Assembly: GCA_002435325.1 (NCBI GenBank)
Contig: DJMJ01000041.1
Span: 2,182 to 8,442 of the forward strand
Reading direction: 5' to 3'
Source of the DNA: Nitrospira sp. UBA6493
Lineage (GTDB): Bacteria; Nitrospirota; Nitrospiria; Nitrospirales; Nitrospiraceae
Length of the DNA stretch: 6,261 nucleotides
Shown here: piece by piece, positions 1 to 5,417 of the stretch
Numbering within the stretch: position 1 is the first letter of the stretch
Layout: the number at the start of each line of letters is the position of its first letter
The notes under the pieces: model-generated
Seen by the model: only the letters and a program-made list of their open reading frames with translations
What the model was told of the DNA's origin: nothing
The model's database searches: none
Program-made: the position numbers and the translations under genes

Positions 1-7
1 ACCAGGA

Positions 8-766
8 TCAAGATTTCGGCCAGGCCTCCTGGAGGCGAGTCGCCGCCTGTTCCAACGCTTCATCGGCGGCCACGCTGCGCAAAATGTCCTTGGCATCGCT
101 TTCCGGCGGATAGATGGGCGCCACACGGAGCGAACGATGGATGACGGGATAGGCGTTCGAGGCGATCGGCATATTCAGCCGGTTGAGCCTGGCCCAGGCC
201 CGTCCATCAGACCTGGCCACCACCTGCCCGCTCGCCCCATCGATCAGCGCCAGCTCTGCCAGCGCATAATTGACGACTTCATAGCCGGGAATATTCGGGC
301 GATTTCCGCCCTGTTCGGGATCCCCTGTGATCGGGAGATAGGCCGGCACTTCCGATTCGCCGCTGGAAAAGAGCGCGACCAACAAGTACGTAAGGCCCTG
401 CTTCTGAGCCATCTGGGCAAGCGCCTCTTGTCCGCGAGGCAACGACTCGTTGCTGATATCCAGCACCTGAGCCACGCGGACTGGTGTCGCCGTCTCGACT
501 CGCTCACGCACCTGCTTGGCGAGAAACGCCTTGGCCCGATCGGACAAGGCCGGAGCCGAGCCCTTCGCCGAGGTGTCGTTAATCAACAGCAATCCGGCTG
601 TGACCGAACCACTTATCGGAGCCGGTTGAGCGGAGACCGCAAGAGATGCGCTCTCACTCGAGCCCCCCACATAGTGATTGAGGCGCGGGAGCGGCTGCTG
701 GCTGCACCCGGCAAAAAGGAATCCACTGCATGACAGCGCGACAAGGACTAATCGAGCACGCATCAT
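8..766 (-). CDS. Predicted outer-membrane lipoprotein of unknown function
   Basis: A 252-residue exported lipoprotein. The first 20 residues form a lipoprotein signal peptide: basic start (MMRAR), hydrophobic core and lipobox FAGC, with Cys21 as the lipidation site. Residues 22-55 are a Ser/Pro/Ala-rich tether. The mature part (about 56-250) has alternating beta-like stretches (AGLLLIND, TYLLVALFSS, ALAELALIDGASGQVVAR) and helices (SDRAKAFLAKQVRERVET, a C-terminal DEALEQAATRLQEAW). This order loosely recalls the CsgG/TolB-N type periplasmic fold, but I do not recognise the family and assign no function. I chose the ATG at 766 because GGGAGG at 773-778 lies 6 nt upstream and this start gives a compact signal peptide. 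An in-frame ATG at 817 also has a good ribosome site (see findings). The gene is divergent from the pseudocaspase lipoprotein gene at 930. No twin-arginine motif, so export is probably by Sec. Confidence 0.82.
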   Translation of the reverse strand: MMRARLVLVALSCSGFLFAGCSQQPLPRLNHYVGGSSESASLAVSAQPAPISGSVTAGLLLINDTSAKGSAPALSDRAKAFLAKQVRERVETATPVRVAQVLDISNESLPRGQEALAQMAQKQGLTYLLVALFSSGESEVPAYLPITGDPEQGGNRPNIPGYEVVNYALAELALIDGASGQVVARSDGRAWARLNRLNMPIASNAYPVIHRSLRVAPIYPPESDAKDILRSVAADEALEQAATRLQEAWPKS

Positions 767-772
767 AGCCGA

Positions 773-778
773 CCTCCC
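773..778 (-). promoter_or_regulatory. Ribosome binding site deciding the start at 766
   Basis: GGGAGG on the minus strand, 6 nt before the ATG at 766. It supports the shorter start, which gives a standard lipoprotein signal peptide. A competing purine-rich site (AGGAG at 824-828) serves the in-frame ATG at 817. Confidence 0.6.
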
Positions 779-848
779 GGTGAAGGATTCAGCACAATAT
801 TTATTAAGTTGAATCATCCTCCTCTCCTCATCTTACAGTCAAGATCGC

Positions 849-861
849 CGCTCCTGGAGCG
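849..861. promoter_or_regulatory. 13-bp palindrome in divergent intergenic region, candidate operator
   Basis: CGCTCC-T-GGAGCG is a perfect inverted repeat with 6-bp arms around one central base. It sits in the 163-bp gap between the two divergent lipoprotein genes, where a shared regulator would be expected to bind. No convincing -35/-10 pair was found on either strand here. The best plus-strand candidate, TTGAGC at 873-878 and TGTATC at 896-901 with 17 bp between, is weak. The operator role is inferred from position and symmetry only. Confidence 0.3.
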
Positions 862-911
862 ATTCCTGGCCATTGAGCTGAGCCAACATCCTCGTTGTAT
901 CCCTACACACG

Positions 912-931
912 ATCGGGTATCTTATCCCGAT
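912..931 (+). promoter_or_regulatory. Hairpin overlapping the start codon of the pseudocaspase gene
   Basis: ATCGGG (912-917) and CCCGAT (926-931) can pair around the 8-nt loop TATCTTAT. The right arm contains the A and T of the ATG at 930. The gene has no clear Shine-Dalgarno sequence; the only G-rich run (GGG at 915-917) lies in the left arm. Folding would therefore hide both the start codon and the nearest G-rich run. A role in limiting translation is an inference. Confidence 0.35.
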
Positions 932-2414
932 GTTGATGCGGCCCTCACCCTGGCTCCTAACAACCCTTTTAGGGTCCATCTTCTGCCTCACGGCCGCCTG
1001 CAGCGATTTCAAACTCCCGCAGCTGTCCGATGCTCCGTCGCAGCAATCGCAACCGCGCATCCCCGCCTCCGTAACCGTGCTCTTCGACCAAACGGTTCGC
1101 ACCGCGAAATTGGAACACACGGCCTGCGCCGACACCCAATGGACCGGCCAGGTGGGAGACAGCATCCTGCGCGCGTTTCAAGACATGGGGCAAGCTCGCT
1201 TCCCTCAATTCTCGATCGGTGATGGTTCTGCCACCACGCCTCAGGTTCCCCTGCCGGGGACCTTTCCCGTCAGAGCGGCGATTACCCTCAAGCACAACTC
1301 TTTCACGGCCACCACTCGTACTGGCTCTGATGACCGATACATGGCGCAACTCGACATCCGTCTTGTCGCCACGTTTTACGACCTGAATGGGCAGCCGCTT
1401 CCCGACGCGCCACTTACCTATTCCGAAGCCGTCAAGGTCTGGACCCCGCAATACGGCAGCAGCAGCCAATGCCCCACGCAACAGTTGGACGAAGTCCTGC
1501 AGACCGCAACGGAACACCTGGCCGCACAATTTCCCCGGTATGTCGGACAGCTCATCGCAAAGTCGCAGACGCAAACCGGAGCCGCCCAGCAGGTTGCGGT
1601 GAATCCCTCGCCGGCATCGGCTCCCGCAAGCGCGACGATACCGGCTCCCCCCCCAACGCCTGTGCCTTCTGCTCAGCCTGCCGTCGCAAGTCAGCAAGAT
1701 GCCGATCGCTACGCCGTGGTCGTGGGAGTGGGTCTCTACCGGACTCCCTGGGCCGGCTGGCGGGAGGGCCTTTTCTTCGACAGCAAGGAGAATCTGTCCC
1801 TGCTCAGCCATTCGCTCAATGTGCCTGAGAATCACACCTTGCTGCTGCAAGACGAGCTGGCCTCCCAAGAGGACATCGAAGAAGCCCTGACCTCCTGGCT
1901 CCCCAAGCGGGTCAACAAGGACTCGATCCTGTTCTTCTATTTCAACGGACAGGCCCTGGCCGATGCCAAGACCGGCGAGATCTTTCTCATTCCGTATGAC
2001 GGCACACCGGCGTCATCGCGCACCAGGCTCATCTCGCTGCGCTGGCTGCAAAGCCGCGTACAGAAGCTCGGCGCGAAACTGGCCCTCGCCGTAATTGATA
2101 CGCCTTTGACAGGAACAACATTGTCGAAAGACAGCAAATCGAAACCGGTGACACCCAATTGGGTGGCCGATCTTGACGGATCGTCAAATTCCTCTACTTC
2201 CACGCTGATACAGATCGCCAGATCGATGGCGTCATCGAAGCAGCCACAGGGACTCCTCGCAGGACTCCACGGCGACGCCGACCTCGATCATGATGGGGTT
2301 ATTACGCTCGGCGAGTGGCTCCGCTCACTCAGAGGCACCGCCATCACCGTGCCAACTCTGGCACCGACAGTGGGCATCCAATCAATTCCCCTCAGCCACG
2401 TCACCCACCAATAA
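930..2414 (+). CDS. Caspase-like (C14 fold) lipoprotein lacking the catalytic His and Cys
   Basis: A 494-residue exported lipoprotein in three parts. Residues 1-24 are a signal peptide with lipobox LTAAC, Cys24 being lipidated. Residues 45-212 form a beta-rich exported domain I do not recognise; it holds the only two non-signal cysteines, C66 and C181, which could form a disulfide. Residues 224-252 are a Pro/Ala/Ser linker. Residues 258-467 match the bacterial caspase-like (metacaspase/C14) pattern: first strand DRYAVVVGVGLYR, helix with DSKENLSLLSHSL, ENHTLLLQDELASQEDIEEAL, then FFYFNGQA (335-342) and LAVIDTPLTG (386-395). The active family has FYFSGHG and LDACFSG at these two places, so His is Gln341 and Cys is Pro392 here. 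A peptidase function is unlikely; binding, scaffold or sensor roles are possible. DLDHDGVITLGE (451-462) fits a calcium-binding EF-hand loop. Starts ATG 930 and 936 are both possible (an in-frame stop at 879 rules out anything longer). Divergent from the lipoprotein at 766. Confidence 0.85.
   Translation: MLMRPSPWLLTTLLGSIFCLTAACSDFKLPQLSDAPSQQSQPRIPASVTVLFDQTVRTAKLEHTACADTQWTGQVGDSILRAFQDMGQARFPQFSIGDGSATTPQVPLPGTFPVRAAITLKHNSFTATTRTGSDDRYMAQLDIRLVATFYDLNGQPLPDAPLTYSEAVKVWTPQYGSSSQCPTQQLDEVLQTATEHLAAQFPRYVGQLIAKSQTQTGAAQQVAVNPSPASAPASATIPAPPPTPVPSAQPAVASQQDADRYAVVVGVGLYRTPWAGWREGLFFDSKENLSLLSHSLNVPENHTLLLQDELASQEDIEEALTSWLPKRVNKDSILFFYFNGQALADAKTGEIFLIPYDGTPASSRTRLISLRWLQSRVQKLGAKLALAVIDTPLTGTTLSKDSKSKPVTPNWVADLDGSSNSSTSTLIQIARSMASSKQPQGLLAGLHGDADLDHDGVITLGEWLRSLRGTAITVPTLAPTVGIQSIPLSHVTHQ
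1647..1654 (+). repeat. C8 homopolymer tract inside the linker of the pseudocaspase gene
   Basis: Eight consecutive C residues encode part of the PAPPPTP linker between the N-terminal domain and the caspase-like domain. Such tracts are slippage-prone. Loss or gain of one C would lead to a stop by about 1890 or 1828 respectively, which would remove most of the caspase-like domain and leave a lipidated N-terminal domain. Confidence 0.6.
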
Positions 2415-2601
2415 TCCAGCACCTCTTCTCGGTCTTCTGAGCCGATCGCCGATCCGGCGTGGCCTGAGCGCACCTATCTACAAAATCACATTACTCATTC
2501 GTCGTCAGTGGCAAGGAAGGGCTTGAACCATCCGGCAGTGGAAGTTCGCTCGAATCAAATCCAGGCACCCTCCTCGCAAACTGATGGTATGTGGTGGAGA
2601 G
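2415..2601. other. Convergent intergenic region, no gene seen
   Basis: This stretch follows the stop of the pseudocaspase gene and precedes the terminator. It contains only a short hairpin, CGCCG-ATC-CGGCG (2447-2459), with no T-run after it. No ORF here has a believable start and composition. The plus-strand gene has no obvious private terminator and may rely on the shared stem at 2610-2642. Confidence 0.5.
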
Positions 2602-2642
2602 CAAAGAAAAACCCCGCCGAGGGGATCGCCCTCGGCGGGGTT
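2602..2642 (-). terminator. Rho-independent terminator of the porin gene, possibly bidirectional
   Basis: A perfect 12-bp GC-rich stem, CCCCGCCGAGGG (2612-2623) with CCCTCGGCGGGG (2629-2640), and a 5-nt loop GATCG; two A-T pairs extend it to 14 bp (2610-2642). Read on the minus strand it is followed by TTTTTCTTT, a standard U-tract, about 60 bp after the porin stop. On the plus strand the following bases are TTCATGTTTC, a weaker tract, but the same stem could also stop transcripts of the pseudocaspase gene arriving from the other side. Confidence 0.9.
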
Positions 2643-2704
2643 CATGTTTCTCGGGTCCGATGCGCGACGGTCAGCCGCGCACAACCCTTTGAGTCAGGCT
2701 TCGA

Positions 2705-4261
2705 TTAGAAGTTGACTTGCAACTGGGTATAGGCCCACTGCGAATTTGCCGCATCCCTACCAGCACCCTGTGAAGCGGCCACAATCTGATCCATCCCATC
2801 ACCAGCCCAGAGATAGGCATAGCCGGTCTGCCAGGCCACCTTGTTGCTCTTGAAGAACAGGGTGTAGATCAGGTCCAATTCCTTATAGAGCGAATTGGAA
2901 GTCGTGTTTGCAGTCCCCACGCAGCTCTGAGCTGCGGTGTACCAGCAATCACCATTGTTCGCCTTACGGAAGACCCAGAAGCGGGTCTCGAAGTGGCTCT
3001 GCTGAGTCGGGTTCAACTGCAAGCTGCCACTGTATCCGACCATGTTCCGCCAGGACATGCGGTCAGCATAGCCCATGACGATATGGTTTGTCGGATAGAG
3101 GTTCTCGAAGGTGTTGGCGTTGCCATGGCAAGCCGTGAAAGTACCATTCGCGCAATTTCTACCATCGCCATCGCCAGAAGCGTAGTTAAATTCCAAGCCC
3201 AGGCGCGGGGTGGTCGGCACATCCTTCAGGGTAATACCGCCTTCCACCGCCAAAGCGACTGCATTGATGCTGAGGTTCTGACCGTTATTCATATCAAAAT
3301 GCCCGGTCTGCCAGTAGGCTTCCGCCGTTCCATCGAACATATCCTGCCGATAGGCGACCCGGCCACCCAAGGTATGCCGGCTCTGCCCAGGAGCATGAGG
3401 GATAAGGATATTGGCGTTTGACCCGGTCGCAGTCTTGTTGTTTTGCCACACCCAGAGAGGCTCAACAGCTAAGCCAGCCATCGGCTTGAAGGCCAACCGC
3501 GCGAAGATCACATCCGAATTGGCACCGCCTGATACCCCTGAACCAACCCCTCCCGCTGCGGCACCAGAAGCCACCGCATCAGAATTCTGTGCATGCAACC
3601 AGCCAGCCCAGACTTCGTAGGTGGGCTGATTGTATTGCATCGTGACACCATCATGCGAAAACGCCTGATTGTTCCAGTCGAAGTGGCCGAAGAGGCGATG
3701 GTTGCCCATCACGACCAACTGACGGCCCACCTTCAGGCTCAATCCATCAACCCCGAGGTTGCGGATCATGATGAAGGCCTGGCGGACACCGAGGACACTG
3801 TTGTTATTAGTGACGCCACCAGCCGTTGTTGTATTCGCATTCGTCTGGAAACCGGCATCGTTCACATTACCGCCCCAGTTCTTGGAATATTGGAGCTGGG
3901 TGAACATATCCACATCTTGCGACACGGCATAGTTCAGGCCAAGCCGCGCCCACTGCTGGACGAACGAATCCGCATTGAAGCGACCATCTTGTCCGAAATT
4001 GCCATTCTTGCGCGTTTCGGCACGGACACGCGCATCGCCGGAGATGGTAAACTTGCTGATGTCGAACAAGGGACTCTTGGGCGGATCAAAATTCCAATAG
4101 GGCGTCAGGTCCGGCATCGCGCGCGGCACCGGCGGAACATTGGTCGGATGATCGATCACCTTCGGCGCCACTGGCGGATCGGCCAAGGCCTGACCCATCG
4201 GCATCGCCCCGACAAGGGCGGCTGCCAGCACCCATTTAACTGCTTCCTTGCTTGATCTCAT
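2705..4261 (-). CDS. Outer-membrane porin of the alginate-export (AlgE-like) family
   Basis: A 518-residue beta-barrel protein. Residues 1-27 are a Sec signal peptide (MRSSKEAVKW, hydrophobic core, cleavage after ALA before D28). A Pro-rich periplasmic segment (28-66) precedes the first barrel strand (FTISGDARVRAETR, 71-84). Family signatures: LKVGRQLVVMGNHRLFGHFDW followed by AFSHDGV (about 176-206), matching the GRQ...G..R..G...W...FDG block, and NYASGDGDG...TFENLYPTNHIVMGYADRMSWRN (about 359-406), matching the late conserved block. The chain ends QLQVNF with terminal Phe, the usual signal for BAM-dependent assembly. The known family exports alginate or acts as a general anion/substrate channel. 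Here the substrate is unknown and no alginate genes are in view. Cys370/378 and Cys439/447 form two close pairs, likely loop disulfides. Start chosen at 4261: AGGAGG at 4268-4273 is 6 nt upstream. No twin-arginine motif despite the neighbouring tat genes. Confidence 0.92.
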   Translation of the reverse strand: MRSSKEAVKWVLAAALVGAMPMGQALADPPVAPKVIDHPTNVPPVPRAMPDLTPYWNFDPPKSPLFDISKFTISGDARVRAETRKNGNFGQDGRFNADSFVQQWARLGLNYAVSQDVDMFTQLQYSKNWGGNVNDAGFQTNANTTTAGGVTNNNSVLGVRQAFIMIRNLGVDGLSLKVGRQLVVMGNHRLFGHFDWNNQAFSHDGVTMQYNQPTYEVWAGWLHAQNSDAVASGAAAGGVGSGVSGGANSDVIFARLAFKPMAGLAVEPLWVWQNNKTATGSNANILIPHAPGQSRHTLGGRVAYRQDMFDGTAEAYWQTGHFDMNNGQNLSINAVALAVEGGITLKDVPTTPRLGLEFNYASGDGDGRNCANGTFTACHGNANTFENLYPTNHIVMGYADRMSWRNMVGYSGSLQLNPTQQSHFETRFWVFRKANNGDCWYTAAQSCVGTANTTSNSLYKELDLIYTLFFKSNKVAWQTGYAYLWAGDGMDQIVAASQGAGRDAANSQWAYTQLQVNF

Positions 4262-4267
4262 AGCGCT

Positions 4268-4273
4268 CCTCCT
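4268..4273 (-). promoter_or_regulatory. Strong ribosome binding site of the porin
   Basis: Consensus AGGAGG on the minus strand, 6 nt before the ATG at 4261. It rules out the longer reading from 4402, whose extra 47 residues would run through the intergenic hairpins and have no signal character. Confidence 0.85.
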
Positions 4274-4351
4274 GTGAATTGGATAACAGCCCCTGGTGGC
4301 TCCACTCCCACAGACAGGCTGTAGACTTACGATCCAACTACCTCCACTATG

Positions 4352-4380
4352 ATGGCATCCATCGACTTTCTGGATGCCAT
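4352..4380 (-). promoter_or_regulatory. Perfect 10-bp hairpin in the porin leader
   Basis: ATGGCATCCA (4352-4361) and TGGATGCCAT (4371-4380) are exact reverse complements around a 9-nt loop. It lies about 90 bp upstream of the porin start and has no following T-run in either direction, so it is not an ordinary terminator. It could be an operator, an mRNA-stabilising 5' structure or a post-transcriptional control element. The role is inferred from position. Confidence 0.4.
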
Positions 4381-4382
4381 GT

Positions 4383-4409
4383 CGAAAGGGGCTTCCATAC
4401 ACCCTTTCG
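4383..4409 (-). promoter_or_regulatory. Second perfect hairpin in the porin leader
   Basis: CGAAAGGG (4383-4390) and CCCTTTCG (4402-4409) pair perfectly around an 11-nt loop. It begins 2 bp beyond the 10-bp hairpin at 4352-4380, so the two form a tandem pair between the second tat gene and the porin. No U-tract follows on either strand. Confidence 0.38.
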
Positions 4410-4449
4410 TCTGCTGCCTCTTCATGCCACTACTACACGAATGCGGCCG

Positions 4450-4477
4450 TTTACGCCCGTAAAATCTCGTTTTTTAC
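4450..4477. promoter_or_regulatory. Overlapping A/T-rich inverted repeats after the tat gene
   Basis: TTTACG-CC-CGTAAA (4450-4463) is a compact palindrome. Its right half (GTAAAA, 4459-4464) can instead pair with TTTTAC (4472-4477). The two pairings exclude each other. They lie just downstream of the stop of the Tat subunit gene and upstream of the porin leader hairpins. This could be a weak terminator/attenuator or an operator for the porin; neither is proven and there is no clear U-tract. Confidence 0.25.
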
Positions 4478-4479
4478 AC

Positions 4480-4773
4480 TTAGCTCGATTCGTTGATCGA
4501 CTTTTGGCCCTGCTCCGGCTTCTGGCCGGCCGCATTGATCTCTTCTTCGGCTTCTTTCATGGAGGCTTGGAAGTCCTGCTCGACCATCTTTACTTCCTGC
4601 TGAATCATGTTGAGCTCAGGCTCCACCGACTTCCGCAGGTCTTCGGCCGTCTCTTTAAATCCCTTGACCGCTTTTCCGACTTGCCGGCCTACTTCCGGCA
4701 ACTGCTTCGGCCCAAAGAGCAGAAACGCAATCACGAGAATGATGAGAACTTCTCCGGCGCCTAATCCAAACAT
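4480..4773 (-). CDS. Twin-arginine translocase subunit, TatA/TatB family (TatB-like)
   Basis: A 97-residue single-span inner-membrane protein of the TatA/B family, which helps move folded twin-arginine proteins across the cytoplasmic membrane. Residues 1-20 (MFGLGAGEVLIILVIAFLLF) are the membrane helix with conserved Glu8. F20-G21-P22 is the hinge, followed by KQLPEVGRQVGKAVKGFKE (23-41), the amphipathic helix. Residues 42-80 are an acidic, probably helical/coiled region. The rest is a short polar tail. Gly-Pro at the hinge and the long acidic helix are more TatB-like than the neighbour at 4864, but the TatA/TatB split is unsafe from sequence alone. The start at 4773 is fixed by the family N-terminus; there is no good Shine-Dalgarno sequence, and a heptamer repeat ends 10 bp upstream. 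No tatC is present in the window. Confidence 0.88.
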   Translation of the reverse strand: MFGLGAGEVLIILVIAFLLFGPKQLPEVGRQVGKAVKGFKETAEDLRKSVEPELNMIQQEVKMVEQDFQASMKEAEEEINAAGQKPEQGQKSINESS

Positions 4774-4783
4774 CGTGTAAGTC

Positions 4784-4854
4784 CGTGAAACGTGAAACGT
4801 GAGGCGTAAGGCGAACCACCGATTCACCCAACTCCTTCCCTCTCACTCCTTACG
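4784..4854. repeat. Heptamer-repeat element between the two tat genes
   Basis: On the plus strand four 7-bp units follow in register: CGTGAAA, CGTGAAA, CGTGAGG, CGTAAGG (4784-4811). The unit CGTAAGG recurs inverted as CCTTACG at 4848-4854, and the sequence between keeps a loose 7-bp rhythm of pyrimidine-rich words. It occupies most of the 90-bp gap between the two Tat genes. It resembles a degenerate palindromic repeat family rather than coding sequence. Confidence 0.5.
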
Positions 4855-4863
4855 TCCTCCTTC

Positions 4864-5139
4864 TCAGCCCTGCTTTGCCGGTTCGCTCGGCGTCACCGGC
4901 GCGGCCTGCGGCGGCACCGATTGTGCCTGCGCGGCAATCTGCGTGGGCGGCGCCTGCGCGGCAGGGGCTTGCTCGCCCGGTGTCACATCAATGGCGTCGG
5001 CCTCATGCACCGTCTTCTTAAATCCCTTGATGGCTTTGCCGAGCCCTTCGCCCAACTGCGGCAATTTGCCAGCGCCGAAAATGATCAAAACGATGATCAA
5101 GATCAGCATGAGTTCCATCCAGCCGAATGAGCCGAACAT
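4864..5139 (-). CDS. tatA: Twin-arginine translocase subunit TatA-like, with Pro/Ala/Gln-rich tail
   Basis: A 91-residue TatA-family protein. Residues 1-20 form the N-terminal membrane helix with Glu9 (WMEL); F21-G22 is the conserved hinge; AGKLPQLGEGLGKAIKGFKK (23-42) is the amphipathic helix. TatA proteins oligomerise in the inner membrane and, with TatC, pass folded substrates. The third residue after the FG hinge turn is Lys25, with Gly24 where the family often has Lys. From residue 53 to the end the tail is rich in Pro, Ala and Gln with two PP pairs, presumably disordered and cytoplasmic. The start at 5139 is supported by GAGG at 5147-5150, 7 nt upstream. It precedes the second Tat gene by 90 bp on the same strand, so the two may be co-transcribed. 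tatC is not in the window. Confidence 0.9.
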   Translation of the reverse strand: MFGSFGWMELMLILIIVLIIFGAGKLPQLGEGLGKAIKGFKKTVHEADAIDVTPGEQAPAAQAPPTQIAAQAQSVPPQAAPVTPSEPAKQG

Positions 5140-5240
5140 TCTAATACCTCAATACTGTGCGTGATAAGTGGTCTGCGATGGACAAGTGCGTCATATGCGC
5201 TGCGCGAACCTGCAGGACAAACAGGATCGCCGATTGCCGC

Positions 5241-5256
5241 CAGATCTTCAGATCTT
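5241..5256. repeat. Tandem direct repeat, two copies of CAGATCTT
   Basis: CAGATCTT occurs twice head to tail (5241-5248, 5249-5256), each copy containing the palindrome AGATCT. Located about 100 bp upstream of tatA. It could be a paired protein-binding site or chance. Confidence 0.4.
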
Positions 5257-5346
5257 GCACGTGACGCCTTTCCTGTCTATCCAAATTTAGATTCACCGAC
5301 CGTCCCATACTAAAGATGGGTGGTTGATACCTAAATCGGGGGGAAG

Positions 5347-5373
5347 GCTATAGAAAACTCAACGGCAAGTCAA
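5347..5373 (-). promoter_or_regulatory. Possible sigma-70-type promoter for the tat genes
   Basis: On the minus strand TTGACT (5368-5373) is followed after 15 bp by TATAGC (5347-5352). The -35 box matches 5 of 6 consensus bases and the -10 box 4 of 6, but the spacer is shorter than the usual 17 bp. If used, it gives a leader of about 200 nt before tatA. Confidence 0.3.
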
Positions 5374-5417
5374 GGGAAAATATTGGGAATATGGCGGACG
5401 ATAGCTTGCGGGGATAA

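Noticed and set aside
969..1868. Long open frame on the minus strand opposite the pseudocaspase lipoprotein gene
   Set aside because: Arg/Gly-rich translation without a domain, signal or ribosome site. The opposite strand has a clear lipoprotein with recognisable domains, so this is an antisense shadow.
2447..2459. CGCCG-ATC-CGGCG hairpin as terminator of the pseudocaspase gene
   Set aside because: Only a 5-bp stem with a 3-nt loop and no T-run on the plus strand afterwards.
2508..2708. 66-codon open frame in the convergent intergenic region
   Set aside because: It runs through the 12-bp terminator stem and into the porin stop region; no family resemblance.
3593..4255. 220-codon open frame on the plus strand opposite the porin
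   Set aside because: His/Arg/Ile-rich low-quality translation, fully inside a porin with strong family signatures and a consensus ribosome site.
4183..4261. Twin-arginine signal on the porin, suggested by the adjacent tat genes
   Set aside because: The N-terminus reads MRSSKEAVKW with no RR pair; it is a Sec-type signal peptide.
4262..4402. N-terminal extension of the porin to an upstream ATG at 4402
   Set aside because: The added residues have no signal character and cross the leader hairpins, while ATG 4261 has AGGAGG at 6 nt spacing and a normal signal peptide.
4784..4811. Tandem units between the tat genes as a CRISPR array
   Set aside because: Units are 7 bp with no spacers and no cas genes nearby; this is a simple periodic repeat.
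4799..5164. Cys/Gly/Ala-rich open frame opposite tatA
   Set aside because: Its composition is the complement of the Pro/Ala-rich TatA tail; no ribosome site and no recognisable motif.
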